From an uncultured Gammaproteobacteria bacterium (lineage in GTDB: Bacteria; Pseudomonadota; Gammaproteobacteria; Pseudomonadales; Litorivicinaceae): a stretch of DNA of 64,000 bases. A program made the translations under genes and the position numbers. Positions within the stretch are counted from its first letter, which is position 1; each line of letters starts with the position of its first letter. Where the stretch lies: the NCBI GenBank assembly GCA_913057215.1, contig CAJXNQ010000005.1, forward strand, positions 1 to 64,000, in the 5' to 3' direction. This document shows, one piece after another, positions 56,002-64,000 of this stretch. The notes under the pieces are model-generated. The model saw nothing but the letters and a program-made list of their open reading frames with translations, had not been told where the DNA came from and ran no database searches.

Positions 56002-56721
56002 ATGATCATCGGCAACTGGAAGATGAATACGTTGCGTGAAGAGGCGCGTACTCTCGCGGAGTCACTTGCTGAGTTGCCGGTACAACCCACCACGCGTGTT
56101 GGTGTCTGTCCACCTGTGATCTGGCAGCAGACTGTGGGTGAGGTGCTCAAAGGCTCTCCAGTCATGGTTGGATTACAGGATTGTGTTGGCGACCCATTTG
56201 GGGCGCAGACAGGATGTGTCAATGCAGCGATGGCGCGTGACGCCGGTTGTCAATTTGTGGTGCTTGGGCACTCAGAGCGACGTCAGCGATTTTCAGAGAC
56301 AACGGATACATTGATACCGGCGCTACAAGCAGTGCTTGAGGCAGGTCTGTTCCCGATTTTGTGTGTTGGTGAAACGCGTGACGATCGGGACCAGGGTCGG
56401 GCCATTGAGGTCGTCGATGCGCAATTAGCGCCTGTACTGACAGCAGGGCTTGATTTAGATGGGCTGGTGGTGGCCTACGAGCCAGTCTGGGCCATTGGAA
56501 CCGGGTTGTCGGCCAGTCAATCGGATATTGACACCATGCACACAACCATTCGGGCGATATTGGATCGTGACGATGCAGTGGTGCTCTATGGAGGAAGCGT
56601 GTCGCCAGAGTCCGCTCCAGATGTGTTTGCGTCGCAGGCCGTGTCAGGGGCACTGGTGGGTGGCGCCTCATTAGATATTGAAAAATTCGCAGCCATCGTG
56701 GCTGCCTGGGAACAGAGATAA
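56002..56721 (+). CDS. tpiA: triosephosphate isomerase
   Basis: A 239-residue TIM barrel interconverting dihydroxyacetone phosphate and glyceraldehyde-3-phosphate. Catalytic residues are visible: Lys in GNWKMNTL, His in VVLGHSERRQ and Glu in VAYEPVWAIGTG, with the phosphate loop YGGSVSPESA. It is slightly shorter than the usual 250 residues. Its stop overlaps the secG start (TAATG). Confidence 0.97.
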   Translation: MIIGNWKMNTLREEARTLAESLAELPVQPTTRVGVCPPVIWQQTVGEVLKGSPVMVGLQDCVGDPFGAQTGCVNAAMARDAGCQFVVLGHSERRQRFSETTDTLIPALQAVLEAGLFPILCVGETRDDRDQGRAIEVVDAQLAPVLTAGLDLDGLVVAYEPVWAIGTGLSASQSDIDTMHTTIRAILDRDDAVVLYGGSVSPESAPDVFASQAVSGALVGGASLDIEKFAAIVAAWEQR

Positions 56722-57044
56722 TGGAAACCGTTCTTTTAATCGTACACGTGATCATTGGTGCTGCCGTCATCGGACTTGTGCTTTTGCAACAAGGCAAGGG
56801 AGCCGATGCAGGGGCATCTTTTGGCGGTGGTGCTTCGCAAACCGTGTTTGGATCCGCTGGCGCCGGGGGCTTTTTGGTCAAGCTCACGGCGGGACTTGCA
56901 GCTTTGTTTTTCGCAACCAGCCTTGGTCTTGCCATGGTTGCAAAACAAAAGGCTGTAGAGGCAGGGACGGTGGGTCTCCCTGAAATTCCTGTTGAGCAGA
57001 CCGGTGAGCCAGCTCCACCAGAGATTCCGACAACTGTTGACTGA
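56721..57044 (+). CDS. secG: preprotein translocase subunit SecG
   Basis: A 107-residue subunit of the SecYEG channel. Two helices (about 2-20 and 54-72) flank GKGADAGASFGGGASQTVFGSAGAGGFL, the conserved SecG loop. The C-terminal tail is Pro/Glu-rich. It overlaps tpiA by one base and is followed by tRNA-Leu, as in E. coli. Confidence 0.96.
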   Translation: METVLLIVHVIIGAAVIGLVLLQQGKGADAGASFGGGASQTVFGSAGAGGFLVKLTAGLAALFFATSLGLAMVAKQKAVEAGTVGLPEIPVEQTGEPAPPEIPTTVD

Positions 57045-57087
57045 ATCTTGATTTTTTGCACGGGGCTCATTACTCTGCGCATCCCTT

Positions 57088-57173
57088 GCCGAAGTGGTGG
57101 AATTGGTAGACACGCTATCTTGAGGGGGTAGTGAGCAATGCTCGTGCCGGTTCAAGTCCGGCCTTCGGCACCA
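57088..57173 (+). tRNA. tRNA-Leu (anticodon GAG)
   Basis: An 86-nt class II tRNA: acceptor GCCGAAG pairs with CTTCGGC, followed by A and encoded CCA (57171-57173). The anticodon stem CTATC/GGTAG has one T-G pair and loop TTGAGGG, giving GAG, which reads CUC/CUU leucine codons. A long variable arm (TGAGCAATGCTC) and T-arm GCCGG-TTCAAGT-CCGGC are present. It probably shares the secG transcript, as in E. coli. Confidence 0.97.
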
Positions 57174-57220
57174 TCTGATCCTGCAGTGTCCGTGTTACGG
57201 ACCCAAGTCTGGAGTCGTCA

Positions 57221-57592
57221 ATGGCGAAACCTGGTAATCAGGGACTGACTCGGGTGATCAAAGCAGCCGGATATTCCGCAAAGGGATTTCGTGCGGCTTG
57301 GAAATATGAGTCCGCATTCCGACAAGAGGTCGTTCTGGCCGTCACCTTGATGCCCTTTGCCGTGTGGCTGGGTCGAGATCCGTTTGAAATCGCAGTTTTA
57401 ATTGCTTCGCTGCTTTTGGTTGTGATTGTTGAGCTCTTAAATTCAGCTGTTGAGGCGGTGGTGGATCGCGTTGGTGATGAGCCACATCAATTATCTGGAC
57501 GCGCCAAAGATTTAGGGTCCGCCGCTGTCTTTGTATCACTGGCCTTGGTCATTATGTTGTGGTCGGCCGTTTTATGGGATCGCATCGGTTAA
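57221..57592 (+). CDS. dgkA: diacylglycerol kinase (DgkA family)
   Basis: A 123-residue membrane enzyme phosphorylating diacylglycerol for phospholipid recycling. It has three transmembrane helices and the family signature VELLNSAVEAVVDRVGDEPHQLSGRAKDLGSAAV, with the catalytic Glu pair, plus the N-terminal GLTRVIKAAGYSAKGFRAAWKYESAFRQE. It lies 47 bp after tRNA-Leu. An inverted repeat (GCACAGAG 57607-57614 with CTCTGTGC 57624-57631) follows the stop and may act as a weak terminator. Confidence 0.95.
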   Translation: MAKPGNQGLTRVIKAAGYSAKGFRAAWKYESAFRQEVVLAVTLMPFAVWLGRDPFEIAVLIASLLLVVIVELLNSAVEAVVDRVGDEPHQLSGRAKDLGSAAVFVSLALVIMLWSAVLWDRIG

Positions 57593-57606
57593 TTGGTGTC
57601 GCATCT

Positions 57607-57631
57607 GCACAGAGCCCTTCGACCTCTGTGC
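57607..57631 (+). terminator. hairpin after dgkA, possible terminator
   Basis: A perfect 8-bp stem (GCACAGAG / CTCTGTGC) with a 9-base loop lies 14 bp after the dgkA stop. It is followed by GTTGAAAAAC, with no clear U-tract, so termination efficiency is doubtful. Confidence 0.45.
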
Positions 57632-57703
57632 GTTGAAAAACACCTGCGTGCCCACTACCTTTAAACGCACAAAGAGAATAATAAAACCGAAAGGAGGAGC
57701 GTG

Positions 57704-57928
57704 ATGTTGACGATTCAACGTTTGGGACGACGAAGCTTTGAGGTGTTTCGTCATGGTCGGCCGGTCGGTATCGTTCGTTTTTTGAGAGACGTTCGTCTTT
57801 GGAGTTTTCGCCCCTATCCAACGCCTGATCGCGCGCATGATATGAACGAGCGTCGCGATGCAGTGCTTCGTAACTTATTGTGTCAACACGGTGAGCATTG
57901 CTCTGTGGATCGCCGGGTCCACGCGTAG
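57704..57928 (+). CDS. 74-aa Arg-rich hypothetical protein
   Basis: A small basic protein with a strong ribosome site (AGGAGG at 57692-57697, six bases before the ATG). The sequence is rich in Arg and aromatic residues (FRHGRPVGIVRFLRDVRLWSFRPYP) and ends in a Cys/His-containing tail (LLCQHGEHCSVDRR). No known family, signal or membrane segment is seen. It sits between the dgkA hairpin and the rimP promoter and appears to be a single-gene unit. The spacing of two Cys and His residues is not a standard zinc finger. Confidence 0.6.
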   Translation: MLTIQRLGRRSFEVFRHGRPVGIVRFLRDVRLWSFRPYPTPDRAHDMNERRDAVLRNLLCQHGEHCSVDRRVHA

Positions 57929-57930
57929 CA

Positions 57931-57959
57931 TTGATCTTGCGCCTTGATTTCTGCATAAT
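57931..57959 (+). promoter_or_regulatory. sigma-70 promoter of the rimP-nusA-infB operon
   Basis: TTGATC (57931-57936) and CATAAT (57954-57959) with an exact 17-bp spacer, just after the stop of the 74-aa gene. The predicted transcript starts near 57966 and has a structured leader of about 110 nt. Confidence 0.7.
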
Positions 57960-57965
57960 GCGCCC

Positions 57966-58077
57966 TCTTTCGACGAGGGGGCTCTGGATAAAGTTGCGTT
58001 TTATCCAAAGTGGTTGAAAGGGAATACGCAGAGCGAGAACCCCATTATGGGGTTTTTTCATTTTTGGCGGATCGAAA
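57966..58077 (+). promoter_or_regulatory. structured leader of rimP-nusA-infB
   Basis: The leader holds a hairpin from CCCTC and GAGGG, then GGATAAA / TTTATCC (57988-57994 and 58001-58007) with a 6-base loop, then the terminator-like stem at 58038-58054. No tRNA is present here, unlike the metY position in E. coli. The arrangement looks like an attenuator that may sense NusA. Confidence 0.5.
58038..58058 (+). terminator. intrinsic terminator/attenuator before rimP
   Basis: AACCCCA (58038-58044) pairs with TGGGGTT (58048-58054) around a 3-base loop, followed by TTTT. It lies 20 bp before the rimP ATG and downstream of the operon promoter, so it must be read through for expression of rimP-nusA-infB. 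Confidence 0.85.
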
Positions 58078-58566
58078 ATGACACCAAAGCAGCAACAACT
58101 GACCGATTTACTCGGACCGACTGTGACTGCGCTCGGCTTGGAACTGTGGGCGATCGAAATCATTGGCACAGGAAATCGATCGACACTTCGATTGGTGATT
58201 GATCATCAAGACCGTCCAGTCTCCGTTGAAGACTGTGAAAGCGTCAGTCGACAGGTTTCACGGGTGTTGGATGTTGAGGATCCGTTGCCCGAACGGTACA
58301 CACTGGAGGTGTCGTCGCCGGGTATCGAGCGCTCACTCCACACACTGGCACACTTTGAGCGCTTTGTTGGATACCAAGCTCGGATCAAGCTCAAGATCCC
58401 CTTTGAAAGACGAAAGAATTTTACCGGTGTGATTGCCGGAGTTGAGAATCAAGCGGTGCTCTTACAGCAAGACGAAACTGAATATGAGTTTCCAGAAGAG
58501 CAGATTGAACGAGGTCAATTAATCGTGACAGATGTCACAGACGTAGGCGGAAGCAAGCATGGGTAG
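58078..58566 (+). CDS. rimP: ribosome maturation factor RimP
   Basis: A 162-residue protein for 30S subunit maturation. Marks: GLELWAIEIIGTGNRSTLRLVID, SVEDCESVSRQVSRVLDVEDPLPERYTLEVSSPGIERSL and the C-terminal Sm-like part (IKLKIPFERRKNFTGVIAG). It is the first gene of the operon and overlaps nusA by 8 bp. Confidence 0.97.
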   Translation: MTPKQQQLTDLLGPTVTALGLELWAIEIIGTGNRSTLRLVIDHQDRPVSVEDCESVSRQVSRVLDVEDPLPERYTLEVSSPGIERSLHTLAHFERFVGYQARIKLKIPFERRKNFTGVIAGVENQAVLLQQDETEYEFPEEQIERGQLIVTDVTDVGGSKHG

Positions 58567-60088
58567 TAAGGAAATTCTTCAGGTTGTCGAATTGTTCTCA
58601 AATGAGAAAGGCATCCCGAAGAGCATTGTATTTGAAGCGATTGAGCAGGCGCTGGCGACTGCGACACGTAAGCGGTTTGAAGGTGAAGAGGCTGACATCC
58701 GCGTTGTGATTGATCCTGCCTCCGGCGAATACGAGACTTTCCGCCACTGGGTTGTTGTGCCTGATGACCATTTGGCAATCCTAGGTTGTGAGCTCACTAC
58801 TGAAGAAGCCCGCGAGATTGACCCGGAGTTAAAGGTTGGTGATGAGCACTCTATTCAAATCGAGTCTGAAGACTTTGGCCGGATTGAGGCGCAAACAGCC
58901 AAGCAAGTGATCGTACAGAAAGTGCGGGAGGCGGAGCGTGAAAAAGTCGTCGCCGACTATGAAAACCGCTTACTGACGTTGATCAACGGATCTGTCAAGA
59001 AAGTCACTCGCGATGCAGTCATCGTCGATTTAGGTGGAGCGGCCGAGGCACTCTTACCCCGTGAGAATTTAATTGGTCGAGAGATTTTTCGGGTCAACGA
59101 TCGTGTTCGTGCCATCTTGCAAGAGATTCGGACCGAGGGTCGCGGCCCTCAACTGGTTTTGTCACGGAACTCGCCTGAGTTCCTCGTTGAATTGTTTAAG
59201 ATCGAAGTTCCTGAGATCGCCGAAGAGACCATCGAGATTCGGGGTGCGGCGCGTGATCCGGGCATGCGCGCAAAAATTGCTGTGAAAACCAACGACGGTC
59301 GGATTGATCCGGTCGGTGCTTGTGTGGGCATGCGGGGTGCGCGCGTGCAGGCCGTCTCCAATGAGTTGAACGGTGAGCGTGTCGATATCGTGTTGTGGGA
59401 TGACAATCCAGCGCAATTGGTGATCAATGCCATGGCGCCGGCTGAGGTGTCATCGATCGTGATGGATGAAGACAACCGTTCGATGGATGTCGCTGTCGCA
59501 GATGATAATTTGGCCCAGGCCATTGGTCGCGGCGGACAAAATGTACGCTTAGCGTCTGATCTCACCGGCTGGAAACTCAATGTCATGAGTGAAGATCAGG
59601 CCGTCGAGCGCCAAGAAGCCGAGTCTGAAAAACTGGTCAACATGTTCATGGTGCGCCTCGACGCCGATGATGAATTGGCGCGGATCTTGGTTGATGAAGG
59701 ATTCACTTCGATTGATGAAGTGGCCTATGTTCCTGTCGAGGAAATGCTTGCCATTGAAGGGTTTGATGAAGAGCTTGTTGAGACACTCCGAGCTCGGGCA
59801 CGTGACGTGCTGTTAACGTCCGCGCTTGCCGGTGAGGAGTCGCGAGAGCCCGCCGATGATCTTCTGGCGATGGAGGGCATGAGTCCTGGGCTTGCATATA
59901 AACTGGCAGATCGTGGTGTGTGCACCATGGATGAGTTGGCAGAGTTGTCGGTGGATGAACTGACAGAGATTGAGGGCGTTGATGAAGCGTCTGCAGCGGC
60001 GCTGATTATGAAGGCTAGAGAGCCGTGGTTCGCAGACGACGCAGAGGATGCGGAAGCAGGCGAAGAAGCCAAGAGCGAGCAGGAGTAA
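58559..60088 (+). CDS. nusA: transcription termination/antitermination factor NusA
   Basis: A 509-residue RNA-polymerase-binding factor. The order is an N-terminal RNAP-binding domain (1-130, EILQVVELFSNEKGIPKSIVFEAIEQAL), S1, KH1 and KH2 (VDPVGACVGMRGARVQAV-like; GRGGQNVRLASDLTGW), and two C-terminal acidic repeats with helix-hairpin-helix character (LLAMEGMSPGLAYKLADRGVCTMDELAELSVDEL). Both AR repeats are present, as in E. coli. The start overlaps rimP. Confidence 0.97.
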   Translation: MGSKEILQVVELFSNEKGIPKSIVFEAIEQALATATRKRFEGEEADIRVVIDPASGEYETFRHWVVVPDDHLAILGCELTTEEAREIDPELKVGDEHSIQIESEDFGRIEAQTAKQVIVQKVREAEREKVVADYENRLLTLINGSVKKVTRDAVIVDLGGAAEALLPRENLIGREIFRVNDRVRAILQEIRTEGRGPQLVLSRNSPEFLVELFKIEVPEIAEETIEIRGAARDPGMRAKIAVKTNDGRIDPVGACVGMRGARVQAVSNELNGERVDIVLWDDNPAQLVINAMAPAEVSSIVMDEDNRSMDVAVADDNLAQAIGRGGQNVRLASDLTGWKLNVMSEDQAVERQEAESEKLVNMFMVRLDADDELARILVDEGFTSIDEVAYVPVEEMLAIEGFDEELVETLRARARDVLLTSALAGEESREPADDLLAMEGMSPGLAYKLADRGVCTMDELAELSVDELTEIEGVDEASAAALIMKAREPWFADDAEDAEAGEEAKSEQE

Positions 60089-60091
60089 GTT

Positions 60092-62575
60092 TTGTCGCAA
60101 ACAACAGTCAAACAGCTGGCGTCCGTCGTTGGTATTCCAGCTGAACAACTTCTGGCACAAATGACAGACGCAGGGGTTTCAAAATCTTCTGCCGATGACG
60201 TTGTGACAGATGATGAGAAGCAGAAATTACTGGCGCACATTCGGTCGGGCCAGACACGGGTTGCTGCCGAGCCAGCAAAAGTCACATTGCGCAGGAAGTC
60301 AACGTCGACCATTAAGGCCGGCACCGGTGCCGTCAATGTTGAGGTCCGCAAGAAACGCACCTATGTGCATCGCGATCTAACCGCTGAAGCGGAAAAGCAG
60401 CGCGAACTTGAAGAGGCGAAGGCGCGCGAGGAACAGGAAGCCCTCGAGGCAGCGAAGCGTGCGGAAGAAGCCGCGGCAAAGGCAGCCGAAACGGCCGCCG
60501 AACCTGCAGCTGACAGCGCTGAAGTCGACTCGGCTCCTGAACCGGTCGTTACTACACCTGACCCTGCGTTTGTCGAACCACCTCCGCCGCCGAAAGAAGG
60601 TGATGGCAAGCGCCATAAGAAAGATCCGCATGCGAAGCGCGAGCGTAGCGGTGATGATGAGCCGAAACGGCATGGTAAACCCCTGTCGAAGCGCGACGAA
60701 AAGCGCGGTCGCGTACCGGTGGATGATGAGCGTGGCCCGAAGATGCGCGGACGGCGCAAGCCAGGCAAAGCAGCCGAGGAATTGTCTTCACACAAGTTTG
60801 AAAAGCCAGCAGCGCCCATCATTCGTGATGTGAAGATTTCTGGTCCTGTGACCGTGGCTGAGCTGGCCAATCAGATGGCGGTGAAGTCTGGAGAATTGAT
60901 CAAGGTCTTGATGAAGATGGGTGTCATGGCAACCATCAACCAAGTACTCGATGAAGACACGGCCGTGCTTGTTGTCGAAGAAATGGGTCACAAGATTGAA
61001 GTCGTTGCCGATGATGCACTCGAGCAAGAGGTGCTCGGTGATTTTGAGGAAGTCAGAGGGGAGCAGTCACCCCGTGCTCCGGTTGTCACGGTGATGGGGC
61101 ACGTTGATCACGGTAAGACATCGTTGCTTGATCGCATCCGAAAAGCGCGTGTCGCCGCTGGCGAAGCCGGTGGCATTACGCAGCACATTGGCGCATATCA
61201 CGTCACCACCGATAACGGCATGGTGACCTTCATTGATACGCCCGGTCACGCAGCATTTACCAGCATGCGTGCCCGCGGTGCGCAGGTCACCGACGTGGTG
61301 ATTCTGGTGGTTGCTGCAGATGATGGCGTCATGCCACAGACTGAAGAAGCAGTGCAGCATGCCAAGGCCGCCGGCGTGCCGATGGTGGTTGCTGTGAATA
61401 AAATCGATAAAGAAGAAGCTGACCCAGAGCGTGTGAAAAATGAGTTGGCTGGCCGAGAGGTCATTCCCGAAGAGTGGGGCGGGGATGTTCAATTTATCCC
61501 TGTAAGCGCGCACTCTGGGGAAGGGATCGATGCACTGCTTGATGCCGTCTTATTGCAAGCGGAGCTCTTGGAGTTGACGGCAGTCCACACAGGGCCTGCG
61601 CGAGGTACGGTTGTTGAGTCTCGCTTAGACCGAGGTCGTGGCCCGGTTGCGACTGTGTTGGTCCAAAACGGACTGCTGCGCGTGGGAGATGCGATTCTTG
61701 TTGGTGAGCAAGTTGGCAAGGTGCGAGCGCTGGTTGATGAAAACGGCAAGCAAACCAAAGAGGCCGGGCCTTCTATTCCGGTTGAAATCTTGGGTCTGTC
61801 TGGCACGCCGGATGCGGGCGATGAGCTGATCGTGCTTGAGAGCGAAAAGAAGGCACGTGAAGTTGCTGAGTTCAGATCGCAGCGCTCTCGAGATACCGAG
61901 CATAAGCGCCAGCAGGCGGCAAAACTTGATCAGATGTTCGCCAACATGGAAGCCGGGGATGTATCCAACCTGAACTTGGTACTGAAAACTGATGTGCGAG
62001 GTACTTTGGAGGCCTTGAGTTCGGCGCTCTTAAAGCTGGCCACTGATGAGGTTCGAGTCAATTTGATTGCCTCAGGCGTTGGCGGCATCACAGAATCAGA
62101 TGCCACCCTGGCCTCGTCAGCGAATGCCATTATTTTGGGATTCAATGTGCGAGCTGACGCGGGAGCGCGTCAGGTGATTGAGCGTGATGGGCTCGAGCTC
62201 CGCTATTACAGCGTGATTTATGACATTGTCGACGATGTGAAGGCCGCAATGTCGGGTCTCTTGGCGCCTGAGTTGCGTGAAGAAATTGTTGGCGTGGCCG
62301 AGGTCCGTGATGTGTTTAACTCGCCAAAGTTTGGTCAAATTGCCGGTTGTATGGTGGTTGAAGGCACGATCTTCCGGAATAAGAAAATCCGCGTACTGCG
62401 TGATAACGTGGTGATTTATGAGGGTGAATTAGAGTCCTTGCGCCGCTTTAAAGATGATGTCAACGAAGTCCGCAATGGGATGGAATGTGGCGTTGGAGTG
62501 AAGAACTACACAGACGTCAAAGCCGGCGACAAGATCGAGGTCTTTGATGTTCGTGAGGTGGCTCGCCAGATCTGA
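60092..62575 (+). CDS. infB: translation initiation factor IF-2
   Basis: An 827-residue GTPase that recruits initiator tRNA. The N-terminal IF2_N domain ([24 protein letters not shown]) is followed by a long charged, Ala/Glu- and Lys/Arg-rich linker (about 90-230), a second IF2_N-like part ([24 protein letters not shown]), and the G domain with [18 protein letters not shown] and NKID. The start is TTG at 60092 after CAGGAG; no ATG is available nearby that keeps the IF2_N domain. Confidence 0.96.
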   Translation: MSQTTVKQLASVVGIPAEQLLAQMTDAGVSKSSADDVVTDDEKQKLLAHIRSGQTRVAAEPAKVTLRRKSTSTIKAGTGAVNVEVRKKRTYVHRDLTAEAEKQRELEEAKAREEQEALEAAKRAEEAAAKAAETAAEPAADSAEVDSAPEPVVTTPDPAFVEPPPPPKEGDGKRHKKDPHAKRERSGDDEPKRHGKPLSKRDEKRGRVPVDDERGPKMRGRRKPGKAAEELSSHKFEKPAAPIIRDVKISGPVTVAELANQMAVKSGELIKVLMKMGVMATINQVLDEDTAVLVVEEMGHKIEVVADDALEQEVLGDFEEVRGEQSPRAPVVTVMGHVDHGKTSLLDRIRKARVAAGEAGGITQHIGAYHVTTDNGMVTFIDTPGHAAFTSMRARGAQVTDVVILVVAADDGVMPQTEEAVQHAKAAGVPMVVAVNKIDKEEADPERVKNELAGREVIPEEWGGDVQFIPVSAHSGEGIDALLDAVLLQAELLELTAVHTGPARGTVVESRLDRGRGPVATVLVQNGLLRVGDAILVGEQVGKVRALVDENGKQTKEAGPSIPVEILGLSGTPDAGDELIVLESEKKAREVAEFRSQRSRDTEHKRQQAAKLDQMFANMEAGDVSNLNLVLKTDVRGTLEALSSALLKLATDEVRVNLIASGVGGITESDATLASSANAIILGFNVRADAGARQVIERDGLELRYYSVIYDIVDDVKAAMSGLLAPELREEIVGVAEVRDVFNSPKFGQIAGCMVVEGTIFRNKKIRVLRDNVVIYEGELESLRRFKDDVNEVRNGMECGVGVKNYTDVKAGDKIEVFDVREVARQI

Positions 62576-62946
62576 TGCCAGCTGAGTTCAGTCGTACACA
62601 ACGCCTCGGGGGTCAGATCCAGCGGGATCTGGCCATGTTGATTCAGCGAGAACTGAAAGATCCCCGGGTGGGCATGATCACAATCAATGATGTGAGTCTG
62701 TCTAAGGATTTGGGCTACGCTGACATCAACGTCACGGTCTTGGTTCCTAATGACGACGAGACACGGATTATTGAGAGTCTGACCATCCTCAATGAGGCGG
62801 CAGGATTTTTGCGCTCGGAGCTCGGACGTGGATTAAAGATCCGGAAAGTCCCGCATTTGCGCTTTCATTATGACGACTCGTTGAAGCGTGGTGCAGAGAT
62901 CAACGCCCTGATCCATCAAGCGTTGGCGTCCCAGCGGTCTGAATAA
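62575..62946 (+). CDS. rbfA: ribosome-binding factor A
   Basis: A 123-residue KH-type protein needed for 16S rRNA 5'-end maturation and cold adaptation. It has FSRTQRLGGQIQRDLAMLIQRELKDPRVGMITINDV and LRFHYDDSLKRGAEINALI. It is coupled by 1-bp overlaps to infB (TGATG) and truB (TAATG). Confidence 0.96.
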   Translation: MPAEFSRTQRLGGQIQRDLAMLIQRELKDPRVGMITINDVSLSKDLGYADINVTVLVPNDDETRIIESLTILNEAAGFLRSELGRGLKIRKVPHLRFHYDDSLKRGAEINALIHQALASQRSE

Positions 62947-63923
62947 TGGCACGCCGGAGAAAGGGAATCCCGATCAACGGTGTGTTGGTCGTTGATAAAC
63001 CGGCCGGACTATCCTCTAACCGCGTTGTACAACGTGTCAAAAGCCTGACCCGCGCACAAAAAGTGGGCCACACCGGCGCATTGGATCCAATGGCCACAGG
63101 CGTGTTGCCGTTGGTGTTTGGTGAAGCCTCAAAATTTAGTCAGTTTGGTTTGGATGCGGATAAACAGTATCTCGGCCGAATTCAGTTCGGAGTCGCAACT
63201 GACACATTGGATGCTGACGGTGCAATCACCGAGACTGCGGACATCCCGGTGCTTGACGAGGTCTTGATTGAAACCGTACTGCAGGAGTTTCGTGGACCAC
63301 AAATGCAATTGCCACCGCTGATCTCTGCACTGAAACAAGACGGTCAGCCATGGTACAAACTGGCGCGCCAAGGGATCTCTGTAGAACGCACTCCTCGAGA
63401 AATCATTGTTCATGAGCTGGCATTTAGAGCGCATGGTCCAGATTGGTTGGATATTTTTGTGCGCTGTTCAAAGGGTACCTACATTCGAACTTTGGCCTAT
63501 GACATCGGCCGAGCCTTTGGTTCAGTTGCTCACTTGCGTCAATTGAGGCGCATCGATGCCGGTGGTCTTCAGATTGATCAAGCGCATCCACTGGAGCCCC
63601 TGCTCGAGCGCTTGGCAGACGATTCAGGCGAGCTTAAGAAGGTGTTGTGTCCTGTGGATACACTTATTACTCACTTGCCTGCGATTTCGCTGTCCGAAAG
63701 TGAATGCATGACATTGATTCATGGGCAAAAAGTCGCTGGCCACTCCAGGGTCGAATGCGATACCATGCGCGCGTATTTTGAGAGTCATCAGTTCATCGGG
63801 CTTGTTCAACAGGATGAGTCAGGACATTTACTCGCAAAACGGATGTTAACTCCGGCTGCTGCTGGCATGCGTGGCAGTTCGGAATCTGGGCCTTGTGGGT
63901 CGGGCATGCCATCGAAGGAGTAA
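62946..63923 (+). CDS. truB: tRNA pseudouridine-55 synthase
   Basis: A 325-residue enzyme making pseudouridine-55 in the tRNA T-loop. The N-terminal signature GVLVVDKPAGLSSNRVVQRVK and catalytic GHTGALDPMATGVLPL (Asp) are present, with YLGRIQFGVATDTLDADG and the C-terminal PUA-like part. Its stop is 5 bp before rpsO. Confidence 0.97.
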   Translation: MARRRKGIPINGVLVVDKPAGLSSNRVVQRVKSLTRAQKVGHTGALDPMATGVLPLVFGEASKFSQFGLDADKQYLGRIQFGVATDTLDADGAITETADIPVLDEVLIETVLQEFRGPQMQLPPLISALKQDGQPWYKLARQGISVERTPREIIVHELAFRAHGPDWLDIFVRCSKGTYIRTLAYDIGRAFGSVAHLRQLRRIDAGGLQIDQAHPLEPLLERLADDSGELKKVLCPVDTLITHLPAISLSESECMTLIHGQKVAGHSRVECDTMRAYFESHQFIGLVQQDESGHLLAKRMLTPAAAGMRGSSESGPCGSGMPSKE

Positions 63924-63928
63924 TATCA

Positions 63929-64000
63929 ATGGCTTTGACTGTTGAGAAAAAAGCGGAAATCGTTGAGAAGTTTGGTCGTGGCGAAAACGACACAGGTTCA
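63929..64000 (+). CDS. rpsO: 30S ribosomal protein S15 (partial, 5' end)
   Basis: The first 24 codons (MALTVEKKAEIVEKFGRGEN and on) match the N-terminus of S15, which binds 16S rRNA in the 30S platform. The window ends inside the gene. The position after truB is the standard gammaproteobacterial order, before pnp. Confidence 0.93.
   Translation, partial: MALTVEKKAEIVEKFGRGENDTGS

Noticed and set aside
56219-57082. A 287-codon open frame antisense to tpiA and secG
   Set aside because: Pro/Arg/Thr-rich shadow of genuine genes, with no ribosome site or motif.

Overview
The window looks like chromosomal DNA of a gammaproteobacterium, probably a marine or halophilic relative of the Oceanospirillales. 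The main reason is the right-hand half: ssrA, smpB, ratA-rnfH, bamE, fur, recN, grpE-dnaK-dnaJ, dapB, carAB, greA, yhbY, rlmE, ftsH, folP, glmM, tpiA, secG, tRNA-Leu, rimP-nusA-infB-rbfA-truB-rpsO is the classic gammaproteobacterial order. A perfect gamma-type LexA box and the ANDENYALAA tmRNA tag agree. I cannot name the species.

Layout. 1-1790: a visibly AT-rich end of an integrative element (membrane protein tail, small DUF4177-like gene, tyrosine recombinase) abutting the 3' end of a tRNA-Arg(CCG) gene, the presumed attachment site. 1800-4050: small accessory genes (PepSY protein, membrane-tethered LuxR-type regulator, 52-aa membrane protein, cytochrome c). 4067-9265: an SOS-type operon read leftward, imuA-imuB-rep-nagZ, behind a LexA box. 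9300-18800: DsbD-family reductase, TlpA thioredoxin, RpiR/HexR-type regulator, radA-pdxH, and an RND efflux pair. 18861-23782: ibpA under a ROSE-like RNA thermometer, a MaoC-phosphotransacetylase fusion with ackA, a 30-aa membrane peptide, and glycerate kinase. 23779-25812: a TPP riboswitch controlling a ThiY-like binding protein and an AEC-family carrier. 25847-29124: a double-thioredoxin protein and malate synthase G.

29211-36410 is the most interesting part: a compact, translationally coupled cassette of little-known enzymes matching the in-silico GAK (ATP-Grasp, CofD-like, HprK-like Kinase) system. Read leftward it encodes a PhoU-APH kinase fusion, an ATP-grasp ligase, an HprK-related kinase, a histidine-type phosphatase, a metallophosphoesterase and an amphi-Trp protein. 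The CofD/YvcK-like gene is divergent. To my knowledge its substrate and product have not been determined.

36480-64000 is housekeeping: trans-translation, iron regulation, heat-shock chaperones, lysine and carbamoyl-phosphate synthesis, transcription elongation, rRNA modification, folate and cell-wall precursor synthesis, and the translation-initiation operon, cut off in rpsO. All family calls rest on reading motifs by eye; no database search was run.
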